From Stratiolaelaps scimitus (taxonomy: Eukaryota > Arthropoda > Arachnida > Mesostigmata > Laelapidae): a DNA stretch of 64,000 bases. How positions within the stretch are numbered: position 1 is the first letter of the stretch; every line of letters begins with the position of its first letter. The position numbers and the translations under genes are program-made. This document shows positions 1-11,380 of this stretch, piece after piece. The notes under the pieces are model-generated. The model was not told the DNA's origin. It saw only the letters and a program-made list of their open reading frames with translations, and did no database searches. The stretch spans positions 4,774,001-4,838,000 of the forward strand of contig JABWDB010000014.1 in the NCBI GenBank assembly GCA_019614645.1. Direction: 5' to 3'.

Positions 1-2388
1 TAATAATGACGGCATTTGTGGTTGTTTTGTCACTCATGACTCACAATTCCACGTATATTTTGTCCTCTGTTTTTTTCGAATCTTTGTCTTTTATTATCAT
101 TTTTTTTATTCACATAGCATCTTTTCCAAATCTATTTATTGTTGCTAAGACAACAATACGGTTACTTTAGTACGCCGCTACTTATCTAATAAATATACAG
201 ATGTTCTTCTCCAAAGGATTTATTGATCCGCTGACAACACTACTAAAAGTGGCGTGTTTCTCTCGTAGCGTCCAGACGAAGATCGTCGCGATGGGGCAAT
301 AGCCGTGGACGGTTTGTAGTACACGCCTCGAAGAATGGCGTTCAAACGCCCAATGCTACTAGCGAAATGCTACAAATGCTAGCGCGTCTCACTCGATTCA
401 TTCGTTCACTCATTCAATAGAATCACATCATCATCGTCGTCGCAGTAGTAGCGGCAGTCATTTATGGCATCGCGTGTCGCTGTTGCTGCTGTTGAAGGGC
501 AATTGAAGTGGGTGTGGGCGTCCGGTTCGAGCCGTACTGCCGATAGGGACCTCCCCTGGAAACGAAGACAGAACGCGACGCCTTTTTAGAAACCGTTTGG
601 AAGTCATTCATTTACGCAGCCGAAATGCGTATTTCGTATTATGTGGACACACATTTTACATTACGTAGCATATGCCTATGGCAAAAAAATACAACTAGAT
701 TATAGAGACGTAAGGAATTGTCTCACGCCTAGGCACTAGAAAGACATACACGGTATACGTATTACCGCTCGAGCTTTAAAGACAAGTATTATGACATATT
801 TCTATTGAATTCTAATTACCTCGGTCGGATCCAAAAAAACCGATGATGAGAACTCGGAGCCAATAACAAAGTATTTTTATATATTTTGTCGTTGTTGCTG
901 TCGTCGGGAGAATAGAATATTGTATTTGCAGGAAGTAGTAAAGAGATAAGCATACGGTGCGCGAAATGGCAAAATGCCAACAATATTGACATGGCGTAGT
1001 CGCGCGATGGTGCTACATGTATTCGAGTAACGCTTTTTTACATGATGTTGGTTGAAATCTCTCTTGTTGAACTTGCACAATGTGTATTATGTATGGTATA
1101 ACAAATAATCTAAACAACAATTGAAGCATGTTAACCTCACTGAAAGGTATCAAGAAACAGGAACTGACGGATGGATATTAATTTCCCCCATTTGATGTGA
1201 ACAAACATTACTTGACTCCATCTACAATCTTCTCATACCGCTTTATTACGCTATCTGAAATGTCAACGTCGTTGACCTATACATGTGTCTTTCGAGATGT
1301 GTGAAGTGGTTACAAAGTGCGAATTTTAAGGTATCATGGAGGTTCGCCGAATTTGTTTCTTGCGCGTAACTGAAAATAGGGAAGTTCGTCGATATGGTAG
1401 ACCGTAAGGCTAAAAGGCCACCAGCCCCTTTCCCATAGTACAGCTCTCTTTGCTTATCCGTGTGATAGCATTACCACGAGAAATATCGGGAGGAAATATT
1501 CACACCTGCCTGAGGCCACAGCAGAATTTGAACTTGTGAAAGCCTGTATATTTATCCATTCGATCCCCGGGTCTTTGGGCCGATGACTTCAACGGTCCAA
1601 CCCTATAACATGAGTGGATGCCATAGACCGTAAGAGGAATGTGAAAGTGTGCTAAGGCGGTTGTTCCGGCGGTTCCAAAGATTAACTATATTTAGCTGGA
1701 ATTGCAATTAACTTTTCGTAAATGTCTCCATTGTAAAAGACTTATTTCCTTTACGACTGATTCAGTGGGGGTTACAAAATGACTGGTGATGATAAAACTA
1801 CCCAAACCTAGCATGTGACTAATTCAACACTCAGCTAAAATACTCATTTGTGGCTAAGGAGCACTATTCATAATTAATAATACTTTACACCTTAAGTCGA
1901 TCATATCTTTCCACTGTCTTTTAAACATCGTTTCCAAAAGAGGATCATCATCTTCCACTTTTTTCCCACTCTTATCGTACTAGAATCGCGCATTTCGTTC
2001 AATTTTTGAGTATCGTTGTCATTATTAATATTATTATTATATAATCCACTATGCGAGTGGTCGTTTCCGCCCGCCCGCCATTCCGTCCCAGCCGCTGCTG
2101 TTCCCGTCGTCTTCATTGTTGATATAGTCACTGTTATTGTTTGTGTGAAATAGTGACGGCGACTGGTCGTCGCCAGAGATAAAAACATCGCAGAGTTCCC
2201 CTTTCTTGATCACGATGTTGTTGTTGTTGTTGCTATTTTGCTTTCTCTTCTTTCTGACGATCTTTGCTGCTGGTTCTGCTCCGTTGGTTCATCTTGCAAG
2301 ATGGCGGCCAGTCCTTGGAGGGAGGCGCCACCGAGTGCTCGGTGGCGCCATCTGACGGTACTACCGACAGACATCGCCCATGATCAAT
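1..2388. other. Upstream region with no recognised gene
   Basis: No reading frame here has recognisable protein character; the open frames are short and of low complexity. The stretch is moderately AT-rich and carries short simple repeats such as ATT runs near 2025-2040 and TTG runs near 2217-2233. It most likely represents intergenic DNA upstream of the PINCH locus. A distant upstream exon cannot be excluded. Confidence 0.4.
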
Positions 2389-2419
<31 letters not shown>

Positions 2420-2455
2420 ACAACACAGCACCACCACAACAACAACAACCACAAT
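2389..2455 (+). repeat. CAG/CAA trinucleotide repeat tract
   Basis: A run of CAG units passes into CAA/CCA units. It is open in several frames, giving serine-, asparagine- or glutamine-rich short ORFs on + and an alanine-rich one on -. None has a convincing start or flanking conserved sequence, so I treat it as a simple repeat near the probable promoter region rather than as a coding poly-Q tract. Confidence 0.7.
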
Positions 2456-2899
2456 ATTACCAGAGCAACTGGCAAGCACAGCAGCGGCAATATAGGAATA
2501 GTAGCTGTGCTCGAAGTGGATGTGGCCGTGTGCTGCTATTACTTGTATGTTGTTCCTACAAACACAGCAGCAGAAAATAGAAAAAAAAAGGAAAGAAGAC
2601 TACTATTATGAGCGAGGTGTGTCGTCCGCATGCTGGACCGATGCTCTGCAACTCGAACTGTGTCCGTCTGTTTGGCTGCTGCTGATGGTGATATCGCCCT
2701 GGTGTAGCCACTGTCTATGTTGTTGTGGTGGTAGTGTCCCTTGGTGGCTGGATGAACTTGTCTGGTCAGGCCGTTGTTATTGGCAGGGGCCACCGCAACA
2801 TCCATCCTCGTTGCGTTCGTGTTGTGTATCAACGACGACGCTGATGTCTGCTGAGGAGCAGTACTATATATCTAAGTGGCATACGTGTAGACTAGAATT

Positions 2900-4688
2900 G
2901 GGGTTTCGCCCATCGTTGTCATTATTTAGCCGGAGTCGTCGCCCTCGTCGAGTTTAGCTGAGCGAGTGACTGAGTGAGTTCTGTCGAGTTATTGGTTGGA
3001 TATTGGTATCGTGATGGCCGCAGTGGCTGCTAGTTCTGCTGGTCAAGGTGCTGTTCGTCTCACTGACGCTGGTGGATGCTGACGTTTGTGGTCACTTTCG
3101 TGTCGCGCTGGTCAGTGTTCGGCAACAGTGCGAGTTCGTCGAGGGCGGCCGAGACAGTGGAGAGTGCTCCGATCAGTGGCGGCGACTGACGGCGCCGCCG
3201 GTGGGAAGGATCAACTACGGTGGAGTCCCACTGAAGCAACGAGCCGTCTCGATCTAGAGGGGGGAGACCTGACCCTCTGCTTGAGAGAACGGACAAGGAG
3301 GAAAGCTCGCATCCAGCGGCGATCAGCGGCGGTCGGGCCGGCAACACAGAAAGTATCTCTGGTACACTGACTGCGAGTCAGTAGAGAAAGGGAGAGATCG
3401 TCGCCGAGTGGTGTGCACAGATCTTGTTGAGCAAATTTGTTTTCTGTTTGATAGCGGTCGGAAGCGGCGGCCCCAAGAAATTAGCCCTGAACAAAAGGAA
3501 ATAGAAGAGGCTGCTCGAAGAGGATATGTAAAACATTGTTTACGGACTACAGTAGAGTCGTGTTGAGCAGCCGGTAATGCTGTCTTGTGCATATTACTAC
3601 CATTCCTGACTGCCGTCACCTAGCAGCTATCGAGCGTTACCTGTAAATCACCTGCTAGATCGGATGAGAGAGAGAGAGATCGTGAGGGAGTTTTTGTGCG
3701 AGAAATATCAAAAGAATGGCGGTGCGTGAAAAATAACAGGAACGCCCTTTGATTGTCAGTACCCTGGTGTTGTTGACACCCGGTGCCCCAGCTGTCCTGT
3801 AACTGCAACGCAAGCAACAAATACAGCCGATTTACTTCTCGATACGATCTGCGAACAAGTTAGTATCCTTGTGACGTGAAGGGCAGCACCAACAAGTGCG
3901 ATGCTGTAGCAGTGTGGTGCGACGCACACGAAGGAAACTGGACGTTTGGATACATTTGTTGATGACGGACAAACGACTGTAACAGATCCGTAGGCATATC
4001 TGTGAAGGCCAGCATCGGGCAGGATCGCAGGATAAGTGAGGCACTCGAAGAACACGTGAGATATGGTCGTAGACGCACGATCTAGACGAGAGGAAGTCCG
4101 CGGCTCGTATATGCTCCTCTTGTGGCCAGAGTCCACCGACGTCGCCATCGCTCTACGCGTGTAACAGTGAATACATTGGGAACAGTCATTCAGCCTTGGT
4201 ATTATTGTTAGTGTTATTATTACTATTATTACTGCCTGCAAGTAACGCAGCGATTACTTCTTCCTTGTTGCCGCAAGGGGGGGTCGCCGACACGAGGAAC
4301 AGCGCTACAGGTACAGCGCCGACGTTCTGTCAGCCGGGTCGGTCTGGTGGTGGCGACGAGACGAGCAATTTTACGTGGATTTTACGCGACTACTATTCTG
4401 TGGAGGCGGCGGGCGACGCGGATTTTGTGCTCCGTGTGTGCGACTTGTCTTTGTTATCAGCCGACTTATCTCGTCTGGACCTATTTCCTGGATGCAGCTG
4501 CCTGCGCGTGATAGACGGAGCCTTGTTTCAAGCTGCGGCCTCTGTGGATAATAGTCTGCACCAACGAGTGTGATTGAGATTCGTTCGATTGGATTAAACG
4601 AACAGGGGGCAGTGCGCCCACCTTCGAACGTCATCGCTACCATAGAGTGAGAACAGCAGCAGCACAAACAACGACAAACGATATCACA
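2900..4688 (+). promoter_or_regulatory. Probable promoter and 5' UTR region of the PINCH gene
   Basis: Compared with its surroundings this stretch is visibly richer in G, C and CpG (for example 3120-3350 and 4255-4530) and ends at an ATG in good context (4689, A at -3, G at +4). No recognised protein is encoded. A hydrophobic leucine-rich frame starts at 4196, but at TTG, so it is more likely 5' UTR than a signal peptide. The role as promoter/5' UTR is inferred from composition and position only; no TATA box or initiator was identified with confidence. Confidence 0.35.
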
Positions 4689-4975
4689 ATGGATCCATCG
4701 CCATTTGGCAAACAGCACCAGGAGACGGCGCATCCGCTCTATGAGAATCTTGATTCGGGAATGGGCAATCTCTCGGTCGAGTCCGAGTATGATGTCGCCT
4801 CGTGTGACTATGGAGTGCTATACGCGAACGGTGGACCACCGGTTCCACCGAGAAGACCCAACACCTTTCGATCGTCCACCCCTAATGGCAGCCTTAGTTC
4901 AGGCTCGCTCAGACAGTCAGGCTCATCATCAGGTGGTGGCATACCGGATATTCCTGTGCTGGCGACACCTATCAA
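4689..4975 (+). CDS. Candidate first coding exon of PINCH: Tyr- and Pro-rich N-terminal extension
   Basis: The ATG at 4689 has favourable context and opens 95 codons plus two bases, ending at a GTACGT donor (4976). The two leftover bases (AA) join in frame with T16323 of the first LIM exon to make an Asn codon followed by DPSNSIV and then the canonical PINCH start MSLSSM. The encoded segment is low-complexity. It holds a PPVPPRRP proline/arginine motif (residues 50-57) typical of SH3 ligands, an HPLYENLD motif containing the pYxN pattern bound by Grb2-type SH2 domains, further tyrosines (SEYDV, GVLYA), and a Ser/Gly-rich tail. Seen: the ORF, the donor and phase agreement. Inferred: splicing to PINCH across 11.3 kb. 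It could instead be an exon of an unrelated gene, since phase agreement alone happens one time in three. Confidence 0.5.
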
Positions 4976-7900
4976 GTACGTTGTACTCCACGTGTACCAT
5001 GGGCATTACAGTGTTTGCATGTTAGCTAGTCTGAAGGGAAAGGTTACGGCCTTGAATATACTGCTCTGCTGAACTACCTGTGCACCAACATGACGTCCAT
5101 ATGACTCATGCCGCCATGTAGCAAATGCATGTGGCTATCGGCGGGGATTCAAAAAACAATTCAACAACCTGGGTGAAAATAATATGTATGCAATTTACAA
5201 TTACGATACAGAAGGATGCGAGCACGCTATCAATTTCGAACTTTCCTTTGACATCACAATGGCAGTGTGCAATTGTTCCAATAATTCAACGAAATTTTGC
5301 GATTTTTTGCCAATTTTGCGAAAATTCGACGTCTGTCAGTTGCGAAACGTCTAAATGGCTGTGCTTCGCAGGCCATGGTCACCGTTTACGTAAGCTCCCT
5401 TATTGTTATTATAATTCACACCAACGACACGCGCAAGGATCGCCAGTACAAACCTAAAATTGGTTATGTTTTTATCCTTTGGCGCAAATCCACCAGGGCT
5501 AGTCTATGTGCAACATTGTACGATTGTTGTCCTACAGAAACGTCTTATTTTTTTTTTGCTATATTATATGCTATATTCTCTCTCTGCTTGCTTAAGGAGA
5601 GAAATTGTATCTGGCCTGGTCATCTTACGACGCCATCGCCCGATTCGTTCAGGTGGTATCATGCCAGCACGCGTATACTAGCTATCGAGCAGAAGACACT
5701 TATCGAAGCGATATCAATGTTTGGATTGACCTGATACTCGACTGACGGGGATTGACGCCACCTCGTAGTGTTACGGCGTTCTTGTTTTATCATTGGATAG
5801 GATCGCCGCGTGGCCGGGAGGCGTCATTGAAATCTCAGTCTGATCAGCGTCAATCTCTGATCTGTCCGAGCATCCTGCTCCTTTCTAGGTAATGGTCTTA
5901 GCTGCTTGATTTGTTTACAGCGGACTATTGTCTACAGCTAGTTGCCACATCTGCTGTCAGAGATTTTCTCGAGATGCTTATTATGCGTATGATGGCATTG
6001 CTACGACAATATATGTCAGGAGGAAAAATTCGTGCACCTTCGTGATGCCGCCCCCAAGAAGTCCGCTGGTGCTGCCGATTGATTTCAACAAAGTGCCTCG
6101 AGAGTACTAATAGTACCAGCGGCAGCAAACAATGAACCCATGCAAGAGCAGGTGATTGCGACCTCATTAGATACGAAATCAATATAGATCTCGCAGCATG
6201 GGCGTATAATTCCTTGAACTTGTACAAAAGCTTGGCTGACGAATCACCACCGATTCATATTCGTCGTAGCGGTCAAGTGTCTCGGCAACTGGAGCGAACT
6301 TATTGATGACCATAGATGTAGATATGGAATTTAAAACTGCTAATACCAACGATTCAGTCGATCTTTGGAGCGCCTATTCTATGCCTGTTACACAAGGTAG
6401 CTCGTTATACGCGCTCTGCGACTGACAACGGGCCAACGATTAACCGAAGCACTTTTAAGTCGCTCCCTAAATGTTCTTTGACAAACTCTACGGAAGAGTT
6501 ACTATAATAATTAGATTTATTACGACACGAGTAATCCTCGTATAGATTTGCTTTTGATATCATTCAGGTTCCGCTTAATTCACAATACGCTATGAAACAA
6601 ACATATGCATATCAGGCTATCACACATTTATATAATGGATTACCGGAATATGTCTGTGTCACCGACGTCCGACTCCTGCTTGTAGGGCAGGCAACGAAGG
6701 TAATTACATTCGTGCTTCTCCTCCTGTTGCGGTGGAAACGAAGCAAGGCGTGGTCGTGAATAGGGATGTTATATCACCATGATACGGATACCTTGTGGCC
6801 TTACCCTAATGGTCGCCTATCTATTGTAGGCAAGAGCAAAAAAAAAGAGACAATAACGGCGGAAGTTACGACTACTACAGGACACGATAGGCCATACAAA
6901 GGAAGGGAGGGAGGACCCGCTGACACTTCGAGGTCGCTTGGGCCAAGACCCGAGCACAGTGACGAAGAAAGATAGACTGGAACGATTCTGTTCCTGTGTA
7001 CGATATTAATTTGGTCGAGTCCGAGGGCGAGACGCTCAGTCGCTTCCCCGACGTTGATATTTCACTACGAAACCCTGTAAGCGCTTTTGTTCGAAGGGCC
7101 TCACAGGGCCTAGCTAGCCAATATAGATCGGTTTAGCGGAAAAGCAAGCGGGCTAGGTAAAGACTGGTTGGCGTTGGCCAAAATGGATGATGGTGCTCTG
7201 ATGCGTTCGTATACATTTGGCGTCAAATTTGAATCACCCATGCTGTCTAGTTTACTCTCGGTTTCTCGCCGGTTTCTCGATGCATATTTATTCTCTATTG
7301 GAAGTAGAAAAAGCAATTTCTTCCTTGCTACTAGGGTTCTACCCGTACAGGTGTTTCTGCCCATACAGAAGAAGGAACATTAGGTGTATATACGAAACAC
7401 TATTTATTAGATGATAGTTATGACGTTATATTAATATTTCGTTTAGATCGTTGCGATTCCCCATCGGTTGTTGATTAATTTCGTTTCAGGTTGCCTTAAC
7501 ACGACCTGTCATAGTATAGATAACTGTGAGGACAGGTGTAGTAGTGGTGCCGGTTAAGGGTTGGGACACATAAGAACTCGGCAGTCGCTTTCGGCATCTA
7601 ACTGTATATGGATTGAACACAAGTATACTATGTTGAGCACAAGAACTAGATGATCTGAAGACCCACCTGATTTTACTCTGGATGTTAATAATTCCTTTTG
7701 AGTAGCAATTTTTTTGCCGAATCCTTAGTATAAGATGAGAATTTAGTATTAGTCTTCATCGGGAGATTCTCCGGAGCAAAGGGTCTTAGTATCGCTGCTG
7801 TGCAAGTAGCACACCCCTGCCATACGGAGAGCGGAGTTACCTTGATCTCAATGCTGAGTGGTCGCTCGCGACCGATTTGCCTGACCTCGTTATTGGCTAA

Positions 7901-8133
7901 ACTGCTCTAGCCATCGTGGCTGAAGTGGGCACAGGATTTCGTAAGAGAACGTGGGCCGCTGTGGTACTTCCAAGTCGGTTTGCTTCAGTTTGAAGTGACC
8001 GGCCTCAATGTCTCGATATGACAATCAGGAAGGCAAGACAAACGGCGTACAAGGCCGACAGTACTGTCCTTAGAGATTTCGGAGACCTACTGCTCTGTTC
8101 GACGTACGAGATTTCTACCGAAGCTGTAAATGA

Positions 8134-8367
8134 TTGGTTTTCCTAGATGTCTTCTGCATTTCCGTTCGGAAAGGAAATGTTTCTGCCAGAAGGATGGTCT
8201 CGTTGGTTCCTGCCGGCCACGGCACCACGACCTTCCCAGGTAGCCTTTCGGTCGTCTCCGTTTATTTAAAATTTTTTCATGGCCAATATGCCGCTTCTCC
8301 ATTGTCTATGCTCGCTGTCTATGCCGATGACATCTTACTGTTGGTTTTTAATGTGGCAAATCTATGA
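8134..8367 (+). mobile_element. LINE reverse-transcriptase fragment
   Basis: A short open frame ends with a segment reading SPLSM, LAVYADDILLL. This is the YADD catalytic box of a non-LTR reverse transcriptase in its usual context (SPLL..L.YADDi.l). Upstream residues in the same frame do not match well and no flanking RT motif was found, so this is a decayed scrap within the putative PINCH intron. Confidence 0.5.
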
Positions 8368-8612
8368 AGACAAATATAACGTATTGCGTACAGGGTCTTT
8401 TTGTGGGGAGCAGGCAAATAAAGATCTCGGATAACTTCGTACACCAAACATTACTGAAGCTTATCTTAGACGTTATACGCGTTGCATCTTAATATTATAT
8501 TTACGTAGTATAATATTGTAGGCGTACAATGTCATTTTGGATATGATAGGCAAAATAAAAATAGTTAGCTAATTATTTATAATATACACTAACTCGAAGC
8601 TACACGGTTACT

Positions 8613-8740
8613 TTGTCAGCGCGGTGGCATGGACGACCAAGTATGTGGCTGTAAGAAGCGGGGGGCCGCAGGCTCGCGCCCGTGACAAGACAAAATTTAA
8701 GCATTGCAAAACTACAGCTCCTTTAATAAACCCTTATTAG
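8613..8740 (+). mobile_element. tRNA-headed SINE with LINE-like 3' tail
   Basis: A tRNA-like head (A-box-like GGTGGCATGG, B-box-like GGCTCGCGCCC) is followed directly by TTTAAGCATTGCAAAACTAC and then CTCCTTTAATAAACC. The same 3' block terminates the LINE tails at 37.0 and 44.07 kb and the element at 53.94-54.05 kb. The structure fits a Pol III SINE that borrowed a LINE 3' end for retrotransposition. Boundaries are approximate. Confidence 0.55.
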
Positions 8741-11343
8741 TAACTTAATAGCGGAACAATTCGTATGAACTAGAACAGTATGCTTTCAAACTACCAGGAC
8801 CATAACGCCCATCAGCTGTGCAGTCAGCGTGTAAATAGATGATGACGAATGTGTTACTTCGATTCCAGCGCTATTCAAGGCCAAGCACAGTGCCCGCATT
8901 GTCAGTTTATCAAAAGATGGGCATAATTTGCTCAGTGGACACCAAGATAACAATGGGGATCAGGTCCGCGTATCTAGATCGTTTTCGTATCTAGCAATTA
9001 ACGCAGAAACGGGGCTAAGCAATTCGAGTGGGGGAGGTGGTTAAACTCCAATCATGATCAAGTTAGACGCTGTCAAGCAAAGTAGACTCGGGGTGAAATC
9101 CACTCTCTGACTGATGAGTCTGACTGATCGCGCACCGCGAGCCTTTCCGATCCAAGTGTACCTAGCCTGTACGCACCCTCCTGTTCATACATAGCTGCAC
9201 GTGTGTTTTATTGTTTGAAAAGTATCGAATGTAGTTAACAGTGCGCTGTTTTTCCTTTACATTGGCTGATTCGTCAATGTCGAAAAGATGTTACTAAAAT
9301 ACTACTCACTTATCAGAGAGAGAGAGAGACACTTAGCTCAGCGTTGGCGATGGAGTTGCCGAGCAACGTCGCGGCCCAGCCGACCGACCCCGTCTTGTTA
9401 ATAAATGGAAATATTGTGGAGTATAATGCCGACGGAGTCTCGTCGACGATGCCCCTTTGTAATGAGTCTTGCGAGCTCATCCCGTGGATGCGGATGCCGT
9501 CAACGAACCGTGTCGAATGAGGCGTTTTAACGCTTAGAAGAAACGCTCCACATAAATGGGAAACGGGGGAGACAACTCGTCAACGCGATGCGACAGCCAA
9601 TTAATGTTGGTTCTTTGTGAGAAAATGTTTCTTTTCATCAATTCTCCTATATATATATATATATATATGTTTTTAGGTGTTCAAAATAAGGGTAATCGTG
9701 GGTCCAACACCCGTTCTTTCTCTAAGTACTATCCAACTTGTTGGGCGGCGTCAATCTACCACAGATTAATGTATACGTTTCGATACGCTACACGCATTGC
9801 TAGTAATGTCAATTGCACTATACTGTAAAACAGAGAAAACGAGAGAATATTTTCGTTGAAATTAAAGTTCTTCAAAATCAATGCATAATGCTCGTCAGAG
9901 GTCGGAAAGCATATATGCGCGCAACGAGCTAGCCACCGATGCATCATCCCGCCAAAATGCATCATCACTGACGATGCTTCTGGAGAAAAATCCAAGCCAG
10001 TATTGTTCACTGCGTAGGCTCAGTGTTTGCTAGCCTGGTGTTCTTCCCATCATAGCTGACATAATGGCGTTCTGAGCGGGGTTTCCTTGCGTTGGGGACA
10101 CCGTCTATCTACTGGTGTCTCGGTGGCACTCACACGCTAGCAGGATAACGTGAACCGTAACGGAAACCTAACATGTTTCTTTATCTCTGACCGAATCGGC
10201 GGTGAACCGGCAATGAACAAGCATGGCCGTCAGGGCATTTCCCGGTTTGCTTTCACTGCTCTGCTCTGATAAGTAAATAAATAATCTACAAATATGAATG
10301 GCGACAACACTGGACGCCGGATGGCTGAGATGGTCGCTGTCATCAGTAATCGTGTAATCGTGTGCCACTTCGTAGCTACGCAGGTGTGAGTGGGACGGCT
10401 TCACAAGGTATCTACTTTCTGGCCGTCTCCGATGATGACAGATGAGGCGAAGCAGCATGGTGATAATGTTGTTCGTGTTGTTGATAATGAGAAATGAATA
10501 ATGATCGAGATAACGGAATCGCTGTCGCGGCTGATACGAGACGGCGCGTGTTTGACGGCGGTAGCCGTTTTAAGCGCCACCGGTGATGGCGGCGATGGTC
10601 CGAGCATGCTGCGACATTCTAGTTGAATCTGCTGTTAGAACAAGTGACTCGTAGCACCCCAGTAGTCCAGTAGACACTGTGACTTAACTAACTGACCTAC
10701 GTAGTGTACGAACAAGCTAGCTGAACAGCCTGTTCAGTTCTGAATCCCATTGGACAGTTACTCATTCATTGATTGATCCCTTGCTATCTTCGATTCAGGA
10801 GAAATGCTGCCATACACAAACAATTATTGTATACTACGTAAGCGTGACTAAGAGAGGAAGAAGCCAAGAGAGAGAGAATGAGACAAGAGAGAGTTTAGAG
10901 CGTAGAGTGGAATATGCACCGGTCTCACGGGTATAGAGACATCGCTTTAAGGACCTGTCTCGAGAAGCGGTTCATGCGAGAGCAATTGTGGCTTTGGCCA
11001 GGACTAGGGATGATTAGTTCGTATTTTTCCTCGATATTTTTGCCTTATTCGGGCGGGCAGTGTCGATTATGCTGGACTCATCTGGATTTCCCCCCACTAG
11101 ACCTATGTGGCGATAGGGCAAAGAGTGGAACGAATCCAGAAATTAAAATGAGTACCAATTCCACTGGTTACCTATGATCGTAACCATCCGATTATTTGTC
11201 AATTGATTTAATTATATATATATATATAGCGCACTTCTGTAAATTGAGGCTTCGGCGCTTCTAAAATCCGTTTCAGAATTACACTCAAAGGTTTCGAATG
11301 CCTTGACATTCACTTCGACTAAACCCCAGTCCAGTCATGTATG

Positions 11344-11346
<3 letters not shown>

Positions 11347-11379
<33 letters not shown>
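11347..11379. repeat. AT dinucleotide microsatellite
   Basis: An uninterrupted (AT)n run within the putative PINCH intron. Similar runs occur at 9648-9669, 31720-31742, 38609-38633, 48407-48424, 48503-48522 and 61943-61965. Confidence 0.9.

Positions 11380-11380
<1 letters not shown>

Noticed and set aside
3756..4241. 161-residue minus-strand frame
   Set aside because: Lies in CpG-rich presumed promoter/UTR DNA; composition is unremarkable and no family or splice context supports it.
4196..4573. Leucine-rich frame resembling a secreted protein with a signal peptide
   Set aside because: It begins at TTG, not ATG; the hydrophobic run comes from TTA/TTG trinucleotide repeats; it lies in the probable 5' UTR region and shows no conserved domain.
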